Shown piece by piece: positions 37,755 through 47,753 of a stretch of DNA of 64,000 nt (positions within the stretch are counted from its first letter, which is position 1; every line of letters starts with the position of its first letter). The notes under the pieces are model-generated. The model was given only the letters and a program-made list of their open reading frames with translations, ran no database searches and had not been told where the DNA came from. The translations under genes were made by a program, and so were the position numbers. This DNA comes from Desulfovibrio desulfuricans DSM 642 (lineage in GTDB: Bacteria; Desulfobacterota; Desulfovibrionia; Desulfovibrionales; Desulfovibrionaceae): NCBI RefSeq assembly GCF_000420465.1, contig NZ_ATUZ01000015.1, positions 186,001-250,000 of the forward strand. The letters run 5' to 3'.

Positions 37755-39059
37755 ATGGCACTGGAGAAAAATCGCGGCAGACGTATCGAACCCGGTGAAC
37801 TGGCAGTTGTTGTGGGCGCGGGCCGTTCCGGCCTTGCCGCCGCCAGACTGCTGCGGCGCGCCGGGGCGAGGGTTCGGCTACTGGACAGCAACCTCAAGGC
37901 ATTGGCCGGAAGGGAAGTGCTTGTCGCTGAACTTGCGGCCCTTGGCATTGACGTGCAGCTTGGCGAGCATTCCGCCGCGCAGTTTGCAGGCGCGGCCTTT
38001 GTGGTGCCCAGCCCCGGCATGCCTGTAGCCAGACTCGCAGGGCTGGTGGACACGCAGGTTTCTGAAATCCTGGCCGAAATGGAACTGGCCTGGCGTTACC
38101 TTGATGACGAGCCAGTGCTGGCCATAACCGGCACCAGCGGCAAAACCACCACGGCCTCTCTGGCTGCCGCCATGCTCCACGAGCAGGGCTATGCCGTGTT
38201 TTTGGGCGGCAACATCGGGACGCCGCTTTCGGAATACGTTCTCGGCGGCAAAAAGGCCGATGTGCTTGTGCTCGAGATTTCCAGCTTCCAGTTGCAGGCC
38301 TGCACCACTTTTTGTCCGCGCGCGGGTATTCTGCTCAACATCACGCCCAACCATCTTGATTACCACAAGGACATGGCGGAATACACCGAGGCCAAGTTCC
38401 GGTTGTTCCGCTGTCAGGACGAAGGCGATCTGGCCGTGCTGGGCGAAGACCTGCAAGCGCTGGCTGACGCTCACCGCCTCAAGGCCCGCAAGGTTTTTGT
38501 AAAAGCCACTGACCGCTTTCCCACAAGCTGCCTCATGGGCGCACACAACCGTATTAATGAAGAAGCCGCGTGGCAGGCCTGCCGCCTTTTTGGTGTGACG
38601 GAAGCCAGCGCCACCAGGGCCGTCGAGCGTTTTCAGCCCTTGCCGCACCGCCTTGAGCGTGTACGTGAGCTTGGCGGCGTGTTGTACGTCAATGATTCCA
38701 AGTGCACCACGGTTTCCGCCCTTCAGGTGGCGCTGGAGGCCTTTGACCGCCCTGTGCGGCTGCTCTGCGGCGGCAAGTTCAAGGGCGGCGATCTGGCCGG
38801 GCTTGCCGACCTGTTGCGCGCCAAGGTGCAGGAAGTTGTGCTTTTTGGGGCCAGCCGCGAACATTTTGAAAAAGCCTGGCAGGGGATTGTGCCCATAAGC
38901 TGGCACGAAACAATGGATCCGGCAGTGCGGTTTGCCTCGGCAAATGCCAGAAGCGGCGATGTGGTGCTGCTTGCGCCCGCCACCTCCAGCTATGACCTGT
39001 ACAAAAATTATGAACAGCGCGGTGAAGACTTCAAACAGATTGTAGGTAAGCTGTCATGA
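37755..39059 (+). CDS. murD: UDP-N-acetylmuramoyl-L-alanine-D-glutamate ligase
   Basis: 434 residues. MurD adds D-glutamate to UDP-MurNAc-L-Ala. It has an N-terminal Rossmann-like domain (V-V-G-A-G-R-S-G-L-A-A), the ATP loop G-T-S-G-K-T-T (126-132), N-H-L-D-Y-H-K and the C-terminal N-D-S-K-C-T-T motif. GAGAGGGG precedes the ATG. The stop overlaps the ftsW start (ATGA). Confidence 0.96.
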   Translation: MALEKNRGRRIEPGELAVVVGAGRSGLAAARLLRRAGARVRLLDSNLKALAGREVLVAELAALGIDVQLGEHSAAQFAGAAFVVPSPGMPVARLAGLVDTQVSEILAEMELAWRYLDDEPVLAITGTSGKTTTASLAAAMLHEQGYAVFLGGNIGTPLSEYVLGGKKADVLVLEISSFQLQACTTFCPRAGILLNITPNHLDYHKDMAEYTEAKFRLFRCQDEGDLAVLGEDLQALADAHRLKARKVFVKATDRFPTSCLMGAHNRINEEAAWQACRLFGVTEASATRAVERFQPLPHRLERVRELGGVLYVNDSKCTTVSALQVALEAFDRPVRLLCGGKFKGGDLAGLADLLRAKVQEVVLFGASREHFEKAWQGIVPISWHETMDPAVRFASANARSGDVVLLAPATSSYDLYKNYEQRGEDFKQIVGKLS

Positions 39060-40234
39060 AGAATATCTTCAGCGGTAAGGACAAAGCGCCCAAGGTAAAC
39101 AGCGCCATGGCGAGGGCCACGGAAGAAGGGCCGTTTGCGCCCTTTGACTGGTGGCTTTTCACCATCATGCTGATTATCCTTTCCATTGGTCTTGTGATGG
39201 TGCTTTCGGCCAGTGGTATCGTGGCGGAGCAGGTCAACGGCGACAAATACTTTTTCTTCAAGCGTCAGGTCATCTTTGCCCTTTGCGGCGGCGTTGCGCT
39301 GTGGAGCGCGGCCCTCCTGCCAAGGCACTGGCTGTACCGCATGCAGTATCCGGCGCTCTTTCTTGCGCTGCTCCTGCTGCTGGTGACGCTCTCGCCCCTT
39401 ACCCCTGCCATCAACGGTGCAAAACGCTGGATCCCGCTGGGTTTTATCTCCATTCAGCCCATGGAGTTCGTCAAAATTGCGCTGGCGCTGTACCTGGCGT
39501 ACTTTATGAGTTCCAAACAGGAACTTATCAAGACGTTCAGCCGGGGCGTCATACCTCCCTTTGCCGTTACGGGGCTGTTCTGCTTTTTGCTGCTTTTGCA
39601 GCCGGACTTCGGCAGCGCCGTTGTTCTGGCAAGTATTTTGTTTTTCATGTGCGTGGCGGGCGGCACCCGCTTTGTCTATCTGTTTTTTTCGGTGGCGCTT
39701 GCATGCGGCGGCGCTATGGCGCTGGCGATTTCTTCGCCCTATCGTCTACGCCGCCTGCTGGCCTTTCTTGATCCTTTTCAGGATGCGCACAACACGGGCT
39801 ACCAGCTTGTGCAGTCGCTGCTTGCCATTGGTTCGGGCAGCTTCTTTGGCGTAGGCGTTGGCGCAAGCAAGCAGAAGATGTTTTATCTGCCTGAAGCGCA
39901 CAACGACTTTATCATGGCCGTGCTTGCCGAAGAAATGGGGTTTGTGGGTGTAAGCGCAGTGATGATTCTGTTTGCCCTGCTTTTCTGGCGCTGCTACAAA
40001 ATCATCATGGGCCAGCGCAATCTGCGCGACCGTTTTACCGCATTCGGCATTACCACCATTCTTGCAATGGGTTCGGTCATGAATCTGGCCGTGGTCATGG
40101 GGGTTGCACCGCCCAAAGGCGTGCCCATGCCCCTCATGAGTTACGGCGGCAGTAACCTTTTGGCCACCATGCTGTGCGTGGGCCTGCTTATGAATTTTTC
40201 AAGAACGGCGGACACATGGACAACATCATCCTGA
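39056..40234 (+). CDS. ftsW: Septal peptidoglycan glycosyltransferase FtsW
   Basis: 392 residues with about ten membrane spans (SEDS family). FtsW polymerises lipid II into septal glycan strands with FtsI. Recognisable parts: a cytoplasmic N terminus, G-A-K-R-W-I-P-L-G-F-I-S-I-Q-P-M-E near the middle, and the P-E-A-H-N-D-F-I-M-A-V-L-A-E-E-M-G and M-P-L-M-S-Y-G-G-S loops. The start overlaps murD; its end overlaps murG by 19 nt. Confidence 0.96.
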   Translation: MKNIFSGKDKAPKVNSAMARATEEGPFAPFDWWLFTIMLIILSIGLVMVLSASGIVAEQVNGDKYFFFKRQVIFALCGGVALWSAALLPRHWLYRMQYPALFLALLLLLVTLSPLTPAINGAKRWIPLGFISIQPMEFVKIALALYLAYFMSSKQELIKTFSRGVIPPFAVTGLFCFLLLLQPDFGSAVVLASILFFMCVAGGTRFVYLFFSVALACGGAMALAISSPYRLRRLLAFLDPFQDAHNTGYQLVQSLLAIGSGSFFGVGVGASKQKMFYLPEAHNDFIMAVLAEEMGFVGVSAVMILFALLFWRCYKIIMGQRNLRDRFTAFGITTILAMGSVMNLAVVMGVAPPKGVPMPLMSYGGSNLLATMLCVGLLMNFSRTADTWTTSS

Positions 40235-41280
40235 CGACCGGCGGCACTGGCGGGCATATCTTTCCGGCATTGGCTGTGGCAGAGGAATTGCGGCGTCGCA
40301 ATCCCAATGCCAGCTTGCTGTTTGTGGGTTCGCTCTATGGGCCGGAAGAACGGCTGATGCGTCAGGCGGGCATTCCCTTTGAGGGGTTGCCTGTGCGCGG
40401 CCTTTTGGGGCGCGGTTTCAAGGCTGTGGGCGCTGGTGCGCAGATGGCTCTTGCCGTGGGTAAGGCCGTGGGCATTCTGCACCGTTTCAAGCCCGATGTT
40501 GTGGCTGGCTTCGGCGGGTATGCTGCATTTGCGCCCATGCTGGCCGCCCGTATTCTTGGCGTGCCCGGAGTGCTGCACGAGCAGAACGCCATAGCCGGGG
40601 CCAGTAACCGTTTTCTGGCGCGGCTTGCGCGGCGCGTGTGCATTTCTCTGCCCAACACCAGCGGCTTTGACATGAAAAAATGCGTATTTACGGGCAACCC
40701 TGTGCGGGCGGCCGTAAGCGCGGTGGGGCAGGTGGATCGCCACCGGCAGACGCGCCGTCTGCTGGTCATGGGCGGTTCGCAGGGCGCGCATGCGCTCAAT
40801 GCCTTTATGCTTGAAAATCTGGCGGAATTTCGCGGCGCCGGGGTGGAGATTCGCCACCAGACCGGCATAACCGACGAGGGCAGTGTGCGCGCGGCCTATG
40901 TGGCGGCGGATTATGCACCCGAATGCGTTTCCGCCTTTATTGACGACATGGCCGGGGCCTATGCCTGGGCCGACGTGGCCCTGTGCCGCGCCGGGGCCAG
41001 CACTGTGGCGGAGCTTTGCGCCGCAGGCCTGCCCTCGGTTCTTGTGCCTTTTCCCTATGCCATTCACGATCACCAGACCCGCAACGCCGAAGTGCTGACA
41101 CGCAGCGGCGCTGCCGTGCTGGTGCCTGAAGGACGCATGGCCGTGCAGCATATGTCTGACATTCTGCTGCGGCTCTTGACCATGCCTGGCGAACGCGAAC
41201 CCATGACCGCAGCCGCGCTTGCCGCTGCCCGGCCTGACGCGGCAGCGCGCGTGGTCGCCGTTCTGGAACAGACAGCATAA
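40216..41280 (+). CDS. murG: UDP-GlcNAc:lipid I GlcNAc transferase
   Basis: 354 residues. MurG adds GlcNAc to lipid I, giving lipid II, on the cytoplasmic face of the membrane. The glycine-rich loop G-G-T-G-G-H-I-F-P-A is at 9-18, with H-E-Q-N-A and the C-terminal C-R-A-G-A-S-T-V-A-E donor-binding motif. The frame opens 14 codons earlier inside ftsW, but this ATG places the conserved loop where the family has it. A 75-nt spacer precedes murC. Confidence 0.95.
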   Translation: MDNIILTTGGTGGHIFPALAVAEELRRRNPNASLLFVGSLYGPEERLMRQAGIPFEGLPVRGLLGRGFKAVGAGAQMALAVGKAVGILHRFKPDVVAGFGGYAAFAPMLAARILGVPGVLHEQNAIAGASNRFLARLARRVCISLPNTSGFDMKKCVFTGNPVRAAVSAVGQVDRHRQTRRLLVMGGSQGAHALNAFMLENLAEFRGAGVEIRHQTGITDEGSVRAAYVAADYAPECVSAFIDDMAGAYAWADVALCRAGASTVAELCAAGLPSVLVPFPYAIHDHQTRNAEVLTRSGAAVLVPEGRMAVQHMSDILLRLLTMPGEREPMTAAALAAARPDAAARVVAVLEQTA

Positions 41281-41355
41281 ACAGGGCTTCAGTATCCAAT
41301 ATCCAAGGGTGAATTCAACCCTTCAAATTATCTAGACTTTCTTTAAAGGTAGAGC

Positions 41356-42729
41356 ATGAACAGCAAGATTCGGCGTATTCATATGGTGGGCATTGGCGGC
41401 GCGGGTATGAGCGGCATTGCCGAGGTTCTTCTCAATCAGGGCTACGAAGTTTCCGGCTCTGACATGAGTGATTCTGCCGTTGTGCGCCATCTGCGCGACC
41501 TTGGCGCACTCGTTGCCGTGGGCCATGCAGCGGAAAACGTGGGGGATGTTCAGGTACTGGTGAAGTCCACCGCCATCAGCGATGAAAATCCAGAGCTTGT
41601 TGAAGCCCGCCGCCGCAATATTGCCATTATTCCCCGTGCCGAAATGCTGGCCGAGCTGATGCGTTTGCGGCAGGGCATCGCCATTGCCGGTACGCATGGC
41701 AAGACCACTACAACATCACTTACTGCATCTATCTTTGATACTGCGGAGCTTGATCCTACAGTCATTATTGGCGGCAGGCTCAACGCTTATGGCACCAACG
41801 CGCATCTTGGGCACGGAGAATATCTGATAGCCGAAGCCGACGAGTCTGACGGCTCCTTTCTGTGCCTTCTGCCCATCATCAATGTTGTGACCAACGTGGA
41901 CGAAGACCACCTGGATCACTACAAAACCCGTCAGGGCATTGATGACGCCTTTGTGCAGTTTATGAACAACGTGCCCTTTTACGGCCTGAACATTGTCTGC
42001 GGCGACGACCCCGGCGTGCGCGCACTGCTTGCCCGTGTGAAGCGCCCTGTGCTTACCTACGGCTTTGCGGAGGACAACGTGCTGCGGGCCGTGCCGCTTG
42101 AATGCGGCGTGCGCAACAACTTTGAAGTGTGGCGCAATGGCGTCAGGCTTGGGCAGGTTAGTCTGCCGCAGCCGGGCCGCCACAATATGCTCAACGCTCT
42201 GGCCGCCATTGGCGCTGCTATGGAAGTGGACATCAGCTTTGATAAATGCGCCGAGGGCCTGAATGGTTTTGGCGGCGTGGGGCGGCGCTTTGAATTCAAA
42301 GGCGAGAAGGGCGGTGTGACGGTGGTTGACGACTACGGTCATCACCCGGCGGAAATTGCGGCAACTCTTGCAACGGCGCGGCAGGTCTTTCCCGGTCGGC
42401 GCATTGTAGCGGCTTTTCAGCCGCACCGATTTAGCCGCACGCAGGCCCATTTTGGCGAATTCTGCAAGGTGTTTGACAATGTGGATCAACTGCTGCTCAC
42501 CGAAATTTACGCCGCGTCTGAAAAACCCATCCCCGGCGTTTCGGGCCAGAGTCTCGCTCAGGGCATCCGTCAGGTCTCCATCACGCCGGTGGAATACTAC
42601 CAGACCCTCAATGACCTTGCCGCAGCCCTGCCCAATGTGCTGCGCGAGGGCGATGTACTGTTGACCCTTGGCGCTGGCAGCATCACCCGCCTTGGCCCAG
42701 CGTGGCTGGAGGGACAAGACCATGCGTGA
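41356..42729 (+). CDS. murC: UDP-N-acetylmuramate-L-alanine ligase
   Basis: 457 residues. MurC adds L-alanine to UDP-MurNAc. N-terminal [16 protein letters not shown] motif G-T-H-G-K-T-T (112-118), [10 protein letters not shown] and D-D-Y-G-H-H-P are all typical. AAAGGT precedes the ATG. The stop overlaps murB by 8 nt. Confidence 0.97.
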   Translation: MNSKIRRIHMVGIGGAGMSGIAEVLLNQGYEVSGSDMSDSAVVRHLRDLGALVAVGHAAENVGDVQVLVKSTAISDENPELVEARRRNIAIIPRAEMLAELMRLRQGIAIAGTHGKTTTTSLTASIFDTAELDPTVIIGGRLNAYGTNAHLGHGEYLIAEADESDGSFLCLLPIINVVTNVDEDHLDHYKTRQGIDDAFVQFMNNVPFYGLNIVCGDDPGVRALLARVKRPVLTYGFAEDNVLRAVPLECGVRNNFEVWRNGVRLGQVSLPQPGRHNMLNALAAIGAAMEVDISFDKCAEGLNGFGGVGRRFEFKGEKGGVTVVDDYGHHPAEIAATLATARQVFPGRRIVAAFQPHRFSRTQAHFGEFCKVFDNVDQLLLTEIYAASEKPIPGVSGQSLAQGIRQVSITPVEYYQTLNDLAAALPNVLREGDVLLTLGAGSITRLGPAWLEGQDHA

Positions 42730-43612
42730 AATGCCCGCTCCTTTTCTTGCCCCCCGCACCACGCTGAGGGTGGGGGGGACCGCCATTGCGGAAATAATAC
42801 TCGAGCGGAGTGAAGACCTTTATCTGTTGCCCGATAGGCTCAAGGCCCTTGGCGGCACACCTCTGGTACTGGGCGCGGGCAGCAATATTCTTGCGCAGGA
42901 CGGCGAATTGCCGCTGGTTCTGATCCGCCCGTTTTTCAATGACGGCCCGGTTATTGTGGGCGAGCACGAGGGCAAGGTTCTGGTTCGTGCGAGAGCGGGC
43001 GTTCCTATGGCGCGGTTGCTGCGTTTTTGCGCTGTAAACGGGCTTTCCGGCCTTGAGGGGCTGGTGGGAATACCCGGCAGCGTGGGCGGGGCTGTTGCCA
43101 TGAATGCAGGCTCCCATGGTGCGGAAACATGCAAAAATATTTATAACATCCAGGTGTTTGCTGATAACACCATTGAGCGCATCAACGGAAATGCACTGCA
43201 ATACGGCTATCGTACTCTCAGCATTAACGGGAAAAAGAATGATTTTATCGTCTTGGAAGCCATATTTGGCTTGACCGTTGCTGAAAGGGATGGCATCTGT
43301 AATTGCATGCGTCACAACTTTTTTAAGAAAAAGTCTAAACAACCTGTGACGGCCTGGAGCGCGGGGTGCGTATTCAAAAATCCCACGCCGGAAATGTCTG
43401 CCGGGAGGCTTCTTGACGAGGCCGGTTTCAAGGGCAGGCAGCTTGGGGGAATGGCTTTTTCAACCCTGCATGCAAATTTTTTGATTAATGAAGGCAGGGG
43501 CAGCGCCACAGCGGCCTTGGCCCTGTTGCAAGAGGCCCGGCAAGCTGTGCGGCAACGGTTTGGCATTGAGCTTGAGCCGGAGGTCAGGATAGTGCCATGC
43601 CCCTTGCCCTGA
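42722..43612 (+). CDS. murB: UDP-N-acetylenolpyruvoylglucosamine reductase
   Basis: 296 residues. MurB reduces UDP-enolpyruvyl-GlcNAc to UDP-MurNAc with FAD and NADPH. FAD-binding parts G-A-G-S-N-I-L and [15 protein letters not shown] are clear. The motif around the usual proton-donor serine reads S-A-G-C-V-F-K-N-P, with C216 where most MurB proteins have serine. The C terminus ends with an E-x-E-V-R-I motif (E-P-E-V-R-I) holding a catalytic glutamate. A patch at about 43130-43340 is visibly more AT-rich than the neighbours, with less typical codons. GGAGG upstream supports the start within the murC end. Confidence 0.94.
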   Translation: MREMPAPFLAPRTTLRVGGTAIAEIILERSEDLYLLPDRLKALGGTPLVLGAGSNILAQDGELPLVLIRPFFNDGPVIVGEHEGKVLVRARAGVPMARLLRFCAVNGLSGLEGLVGIPGSVGGAVAMNAGSHGAETCKNIYNIQVFADNTIERINGNALQYGYRTLSINGKKNDFIVLEAIFGLTVAERDGICNCMRHNFFKKKSKQPVTAWSAGCVFKNPTPEMSAGRLLDEAGFKGRQLGGMAFSTLHANFLINEGRGSATAALALLQEARQAVRQRFGIELEPEVRIVPCPLP

Positions 43613-44481
43613 GAAAAAACGGACGCAAAGCCCGTAACTCCTACACACGAGCATCTGCCCCAGTCAAAAAAAGCGGCGGCGGATCAAAAGTACGTGCGGG
43701 CGGGGTTTTCGCGGGGATTTTCAAGAATCTCAGGGGCTTCAGCGGACTGAAAAGCCTTGCCGCGCTGACTGTGCTGCTGGCCTGCCTGGGGCTGATTCTT
43801 GCGGGTGTGTGCTATTCATCGCTCTGGCTCTACAACAAGGCCATAACCAGCGATTTTTTTACCACCCGTCATGTTGACGTGACCGGCAATGTGCGTCTCT
43901 CGCACGACATGGTGCTGCAATACGGCGGCATACGCGAGGGCGACAACAGTCTTGCAGTCAGCATTGCCAAGGTTGAAAGAAACCTGCGCAAGACGCCCTG
44001 GGTTGAAGAAGTTTCTGTTAAGCGCCTTCTGCCAGACAGGTTTGTGATACGGCTGAAAGAGCGGTTGCCTTCTTTTTGGGTGCATAAGGACGGGGTGCTG
44101 TATTACGCCAACGAACTTGGCGAAATTATAGCGCCGGTCGAGAGCAAAAATTTTCTCTCGCTGCCCACCTTGCGTGTTGACCAGGGGGCAGAAGACGCCC
44201 TGCCGTACCTGACGCGCCTGATGAAGGGCATGCAAAGCGGTTTGCTGCCCATAGAAGCGGGGGCGGTTTCGTCCGTCAGCGTGAGCCCCGGCAAGGGCAT
44301 TGAAATTTATCTTGAAGACAGGGAGATGCGGCTTTCCATCGCTACTGACGATTGGGAGGGCAATCTTTCCCGGTTAAGTCTGACCCTGGGCGATCTGGCC
44401 CGCAGACACGAACTGCGCAATGTACGCGAGATTCGATCTGTTAACGGCAATGTTTGGGTTTTACTTAACCAGCCAGCGTAA
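43597..44481 (+). CDS. ftsQ: Cell division protein FtsQ
   Basis: 294 residues. It has a long basic cytoplasmic N terminus (about 50 residues), one membrane span (about 54-78), a POTRA domain (about 87-155: H-V-D-V-T-G-N-V-R-L-S, then N-L-R-K-T-P-W-V-E-E-V-S-V-K-R) and the beta/FtsQ domain. FtsQ links early and late divisome proteins. The ATG overlaps the murB end by 16 nt. No ddl gene is present between murB and ftsQ, unlike the enteric cluster. Confidence 0.93.
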   Translation: MPLALRKNGRKARNSYTRASAPVKKSGGGSKVRAGGVFAGIFKNLRGFSGLKSLAALTVLLACLGLILAGVCYSSLWLYNKAITSDFFTTRHVDVTGNVRLSHDMVLQYGGIREGDNSLAVSIAKVERNLRKTPWVEEVSVKRLLPDRFVIRLKERLPSFWVHKDGVLYYANELGEIIAPVESKNFLSLPTLRVDQGAEDALPYLTRLMKGMQSGLLPIEAGAVSSVSVSPGKGIEIYLEDREMRLSIATDDWEGNLSRLSLTLGDLARRHELRNVREIRSVNGNVWVLLNQPA

Positions 44482-44489
44482 GAAACTTG

Positions 44490-44514
44490 CGGCATGCGCC
44501 AGAGTGGCATGCCG
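44490..44514 (+). repeat. Hairpin in the ftsQ-ftsA spacer
   Basis: CGGCATGC and GCATGCCG (8-bp arms, 9-nt loop) lie between ftsQ and the ftsA ribosome site. There is no T-run. It may tune relative FtsQ and FtsA levels. Confidence 0.4.
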
Positions 44515-44550
44515 TTGCGACCCGGAGACAGGAGTTTTGAGGAGAATGGC

Positions 44551-45786
44551 ATGAATAAGTCCGAGCTCATCGTTGGCCTCGACATCGGCACCACAAAGAT
44601 ATGCGCTGTGGTGGGCGAGCTGTCGGAGTCGGGTCTTGTAGATGTGGTGGGCATCGGCACCAGTGTTTCCACTGGTTTGCGCAAGGGCGTGGTGGTCAAC
44701 ATTGAACAGACCGTCCAGTCCATCCGCAAGGCCGTGGAAGATGCGGAACTTATGGCGGGCTGCGAGATCCACTCGGTATACGTGGGGATTGCGGGCAGCC
44801 ACATCATGGGCATCAACAGCCACGGCGTCATTGCCGTCAAGGGCGGCGAGGTTGCGCAGCGCGATATTGAGCGCGCACTTGACGCAGCCAGGGCTGTGGC
44901 AATCCCTGCCGACCGCGAGGTCATCCATATTCTGCCTCAGGAATACATTGTTGATAACCAGCGCGGCATTGCCGACCCGCTCGGCATGGCTGGCGTACGC
45001 CTTGAAGTGAAGGTGCACATTGTTACCGGCGCAGTTTCTTCAGCCCAGAACATTGTGCGTTCATGCCACCGCAGTCAGCTTGAAGTTGCCGATATTGCCC
45101 TTGAGTCGCTGGCATCGGCCAAGGCCGTGCTGACCGAAGAAGAACGCGAAATCGGCGTTGCTCTGGTTGATCTGGGCGGCGGCACAACCGATATCGCCGT
45201 TTTTGCCAACGATGCCATCAAGCATACGGCTGTTCTGGCGCTCGGCGGGCAGAACCTTTCCAACGACATTGCCTTTGGTCTGCGTACTCCCATAGCCTCT
45301 GCCGAAAAAATCAAGCTCAAGTATGGTTGCGCTCTTGCCGACCTTGTGCGCAACGACGAATTTATTGAAGTTCCCAGTGTGGGGGGCCGCGAGCCGCGCA
45401 GGCTTTCGCGTCAGGTGCTGGCCGAGATATGTGAACCCCGCATGGAAGAAATTCTTTACCTTGTGGATCAGACCCTCGTGCGCTCCGGCTACAAGGACAT
45501 GATCGGCGCAGGTGTGGTGCTCACGGGCGGCACTGCGCTGATTGAAGGCTGCCAGGAACTGGGCGAACAGATTTTCAATCTGCCCACGCGCATTGGCTAC
45601 CCGCGCAACATCGGGGGCCTGAAAGACGTGGTCAACAGCCCCAAGTTTTCCACAGCGGTCGGACTGTTGCGTTACGGCGCGGAAAAGGAACTTTCCGGTC
45701 AGAAAAAATTTACCACACGTAGTGAAAGCGGCGTTTTTGACGGTGTGCTTTCGCGAATGAAAAAGTGGTTTGCGGACATTTCATAA
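44551..45786 (+). CDS. ftsA: Cell division protein FtsA
   Basis: 411 residues. Actin-like ATPase that tethers FtsZ to the membrane. N-terminal V-G-L-D-I-G-T-T-K-I-C phosphate loop, D-L-G-G-G-T-T-D-I-A second phosphate motif, G-V-V-L-T-G-G-T-A-L-I-E adenosine motif, and a C-terminal amphipathic helix (R-M-K-K-W-F-A-D-I-S) for membrane binding. The ATG at 44551 with GAGGAG upstream is preferred to the one 19 codons earlier. Confidence 0.97.
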   Translation: MNKSELIVGLDIGTTKICAVVGELSESGLVDVVGIGTSVSTGLRKGVVVNIEQTVQSIRKAVEDAELMAGCEIHSVYVGIAGSHIMGINSHGVIAVKGGEVAQRDIERALDAARAVAIPADREVIHILPQEYIVDNQRGIADPLGMAGVRLEVKVHIVTGAVSSAQNIVRSCHRSQLEVADIALESLASAKAVLTEEEREIGVALVDLGGGTTDIAVFANDAIKHTAVLALGGQNLSNDIAFGLRTPIASAEKIKLKYGCALADLVRNDEFIEVPSVGGREPRRLSRQVLAEICEPRMEEILYLVDQTLVRSGYKDMIGAGVVLTGGTALIEGCQELGEQIFNLPTRIGYPRNIGGLKDVVNSPKFSTAVGLLRYGAEKELSGQKKFTTRSESGVFDGVLSRMKKWFADIS

Positions 45787-45831
45787 CAACCTCAAGCGGG
45801 CATTTTGAGGACAGCACAGAGGAGAGGTGTA

Positions 45832-47145
45832 ATGGCTCAGTCTATCGTTGATGATATCGATACCTCGTTGGCCAGCAATGCCAAGATCAAAGTTATTGGC
45901 GTAGGTGGTGGCGGCGGTAACGCAGTGCAGAACATGATTGCCTCTGGCCTGCGCGGAGTGCAGTTTGTTTGCGCCAACACCGATGTGCAGGCGCTGAACA
46001 AGAACGGTGCATCCGTTAAGGTGCAGCTTGGTGAAAAGCTCACCAAGGGCCTTGGCGCTGGCGCCAACCCCGCCATTGGTCGCGAGGCTGCGGTGGAAAG
46101 CGTTGGCAGCATTCGTGAAGCCATCGGCGATGCCGATATGGTCTTTGTTACCGCTGGCATGGGCGGCGGCACCGGTACCGGCGCTGCTCCTGTGGTTGCC
46201 CAGGCTGCCAAGGAAATGGGCGTCCTCACCGTGGGTGTTGTGACCAAGCCCTTCAGTTTTGAAGGCGCCAAGCGCAAGCGCGCGGCGGAGGCCGGGCTTG
46301 AAGAGTTCAAGCAGCATGTGGACTGCCTGATCACCATACCCAACGACCGTCTGCTTGCCTTTGCCCCCAAGAAGGCTCCTTTTTCCGAAATGCTTCAGAA
46401 GGCCAATGATGTGCTGTACTACGCCGTCAAGGGTATTTCTGACGTCATTGTGGGCGAAGGCCTCATCAATCTCGACTTTGCAGACGTGCGCACCACCATG
46501 GCCGAAGCCGGTATGGCCCTGATGGGCACGGGCATCGCCTCTGGTGAAAACCGCGCCCGCGAGGCCGCCCAGCGCGCCATCATGAGCCCGCTGCTTGAAG
46601 ATGTTTCGCTTGAGGGCGCCAAGGCGGTCCTTTACAACATCACTGCCCCCACAGATATCACTGCCGAGGAAATTGCCGAAATTGGCGATATCATCGGCGA
46701 TGCCACGCCTGAAGAAGCCAACATCATCTTTGGTGTCGTGTTTGACGACAATATCGGTGACGAAATTCGCCTTACCGTTATTGCCACCGGCATTGACTCT
46801 CCTCAGGTTATTCAGCCCGTGCAGGCTCCTGCGGCCACTGTCACCAACTTCCGCAAGCCCGGCCCTGACGCCGTGGTTGCCGAACCGCGCCGCATGAATT
46901 CCCGCGCGGCCCAGCAGAGCATGATGGACGAGCAGGAACGTGCGGAGTCGCGTTTGCCGCAGTCACCTCGCCGCACCGAGGTGGAGCGCTGGTACGATGA
47001 AAACAGCAATCGTCCTCCCTATCTGCTCAAGCGTGAAGTTGTGGGCCAGCCGCGCCGCCGTGCGCATAACCCCGGTCATGAAGACTTCACCTATGATGAG
47101 GATGATTTTGAAATTCCCACCTTCATCCGCACCCAGGCCGACTAA
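45832..47145 (+). CDS. ftsZ: Cell division protein FtsZ
   Basis: 437 residues. Tubulin-like GTPase forming the Z ring. N-terminal I-G-V-G-G-G-G-G-N, tubulin signature G-G-G-T-G-T-G (111-117) and the T7 loop N-L-D-F-A-D are present. A variable arginine-rich linker (about 320-415) leads to the conserved C-terminal peptide [11 protein letters not shown] that binds FtsA and other partners. GGAGAGG precedes the ATG; the in-frame ATG-like start 9 codons upstream lacks this support. Last gene of the cluster. Confidence 0.98.
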   Translation: MAQSIVDDIDTSLASNAKIKVIGVGGGGGNAVQNMIASGLRGVQFVCANTDVQALNKNGASVKVQLGEKLTKGLGAGANPAIGREAAVESVGSIREAIGDADMVFVTAGMGGGTGTGAAPVVAQAAKEMGVLTVGVVTKPFSFEGAKRKRAAEAGLEEFKQHVDCLITIPNDRLLAFAPKKAPFSEMLQKANDVLYYAVKGISDVIVGEGLINLDFADVRTTMAEAGMALMGTGIASGENRAREAAQRAIMSPLLEDVSLEGAKAVLYNITAPTDITAEEIAEIGDIIGDATPEEANIIFGVVFDDNIGDEIRLTVIATGIDSPQVIQPVQAPAATVTNFRKPGPDAVVAEPRRMNSRAAQQSMMDEQERAESRLPQSPRRTEVERWYDENSNRPPYLLKREVVGQPRRRAHNPGHEDFTYDEDDFEIPTFIRTQAD

Positions 47146-47201
47146 TCTGTTGGTTCCTGAGCGCATTGGCAGAATGCCTTTCTGCCATGAAGGCCCATGA
47201 T

Positions 47202-47261
47202 TTTCAGGGCTTGCCTCTTCGGCCCTGAAATGCCCGCCGGGAGGCCCATTGGGGGCCTCCC
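47202..47261 (+). repeat. Two hairpins between ftsZ and its terminator
   Basis: TTTCAGGGC/GCCCTGAAA (47202-47230) and GGGAGGCCC/GGGCCTCCC (47239-47261) are perfect stems without T-runs. They may stabilise the ftsZ mRNA end. Confidence 0.55.
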
Positions 47262-47286
47262 AGAGCTGGGCGTAAATGTCCGCTAT

Positions 47287-47319
47287 AGTCCGTGAGACCT
47301 AGGTTTCACGGACTTTTTT
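47287..47319 (+). terminator. Rho-independent terminator of the mraZ-ftsZ cluster
   Basis: AGTCCGTGA pairs with TCACGGACT around a 10-nt loop, followed by TTTTTT. It is the first clear intrinsic terminator I see after the mraZ promoter 17.8 kb upstream. Confidence 0.92.
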
Positions 47320-47753
47320 GTTGGGAAACTGTTTGTAGGATTCCGTCCGCCCTTCAAAATAGACCGACTAGTGCTGCATTTCAGACACATGGTTTGATAT
47401 ATAAGCCCCGGAACCGATGCTAAATTGCCCCCTTGCGCTGCGTGATTGGCATTGCTATGCCCATGTGCAGGGCATTTGGATGTTATCCAAGGCGTAATTT
47501 TGCACTTGGCCGCCAGCCAGGGCAACGCATGGAAACGCTGCGCACATGAATCGACCTTTGAAATTCATGTCTCAGGTACAAAATTCTTTTTCACATCCGA
47601 AATATTGGGCTGGTATTTGTGCGTTAGCGAAGGTGCGCTTGTGTGCATCTGTCGTGCTTGTCATGGCGAACTGGTCTGGCAGGTATGTGTTTATCCTTGC
47701 GAGTGGCATTCCTGCTATGGCTTGCCTAACCCTTTGACTGATGGGGTAGATTC
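47320..47753 (+). other. 434-nt gene-poor stretch between ftsZ terminator and DsrE gene
   Basis: No gene is supported. Two short open frames (47446-47757 and 47546-47737) read as cysteine/tryptophan-rich or patternless sequence with no ribosome site. Base composition is closer to balanced than in the core genes on either side. The leader of the DsrE-family gene must lie in its right part, but no convincing -35/-10 pair stands out. Confidence 0.4.

Noticed and set aside
47546..47737. 63-residue hydrophobic open frame
   Set aside because: Could be taken for a small membrane protein, but it lacks a ribosome site and any conserved motif.
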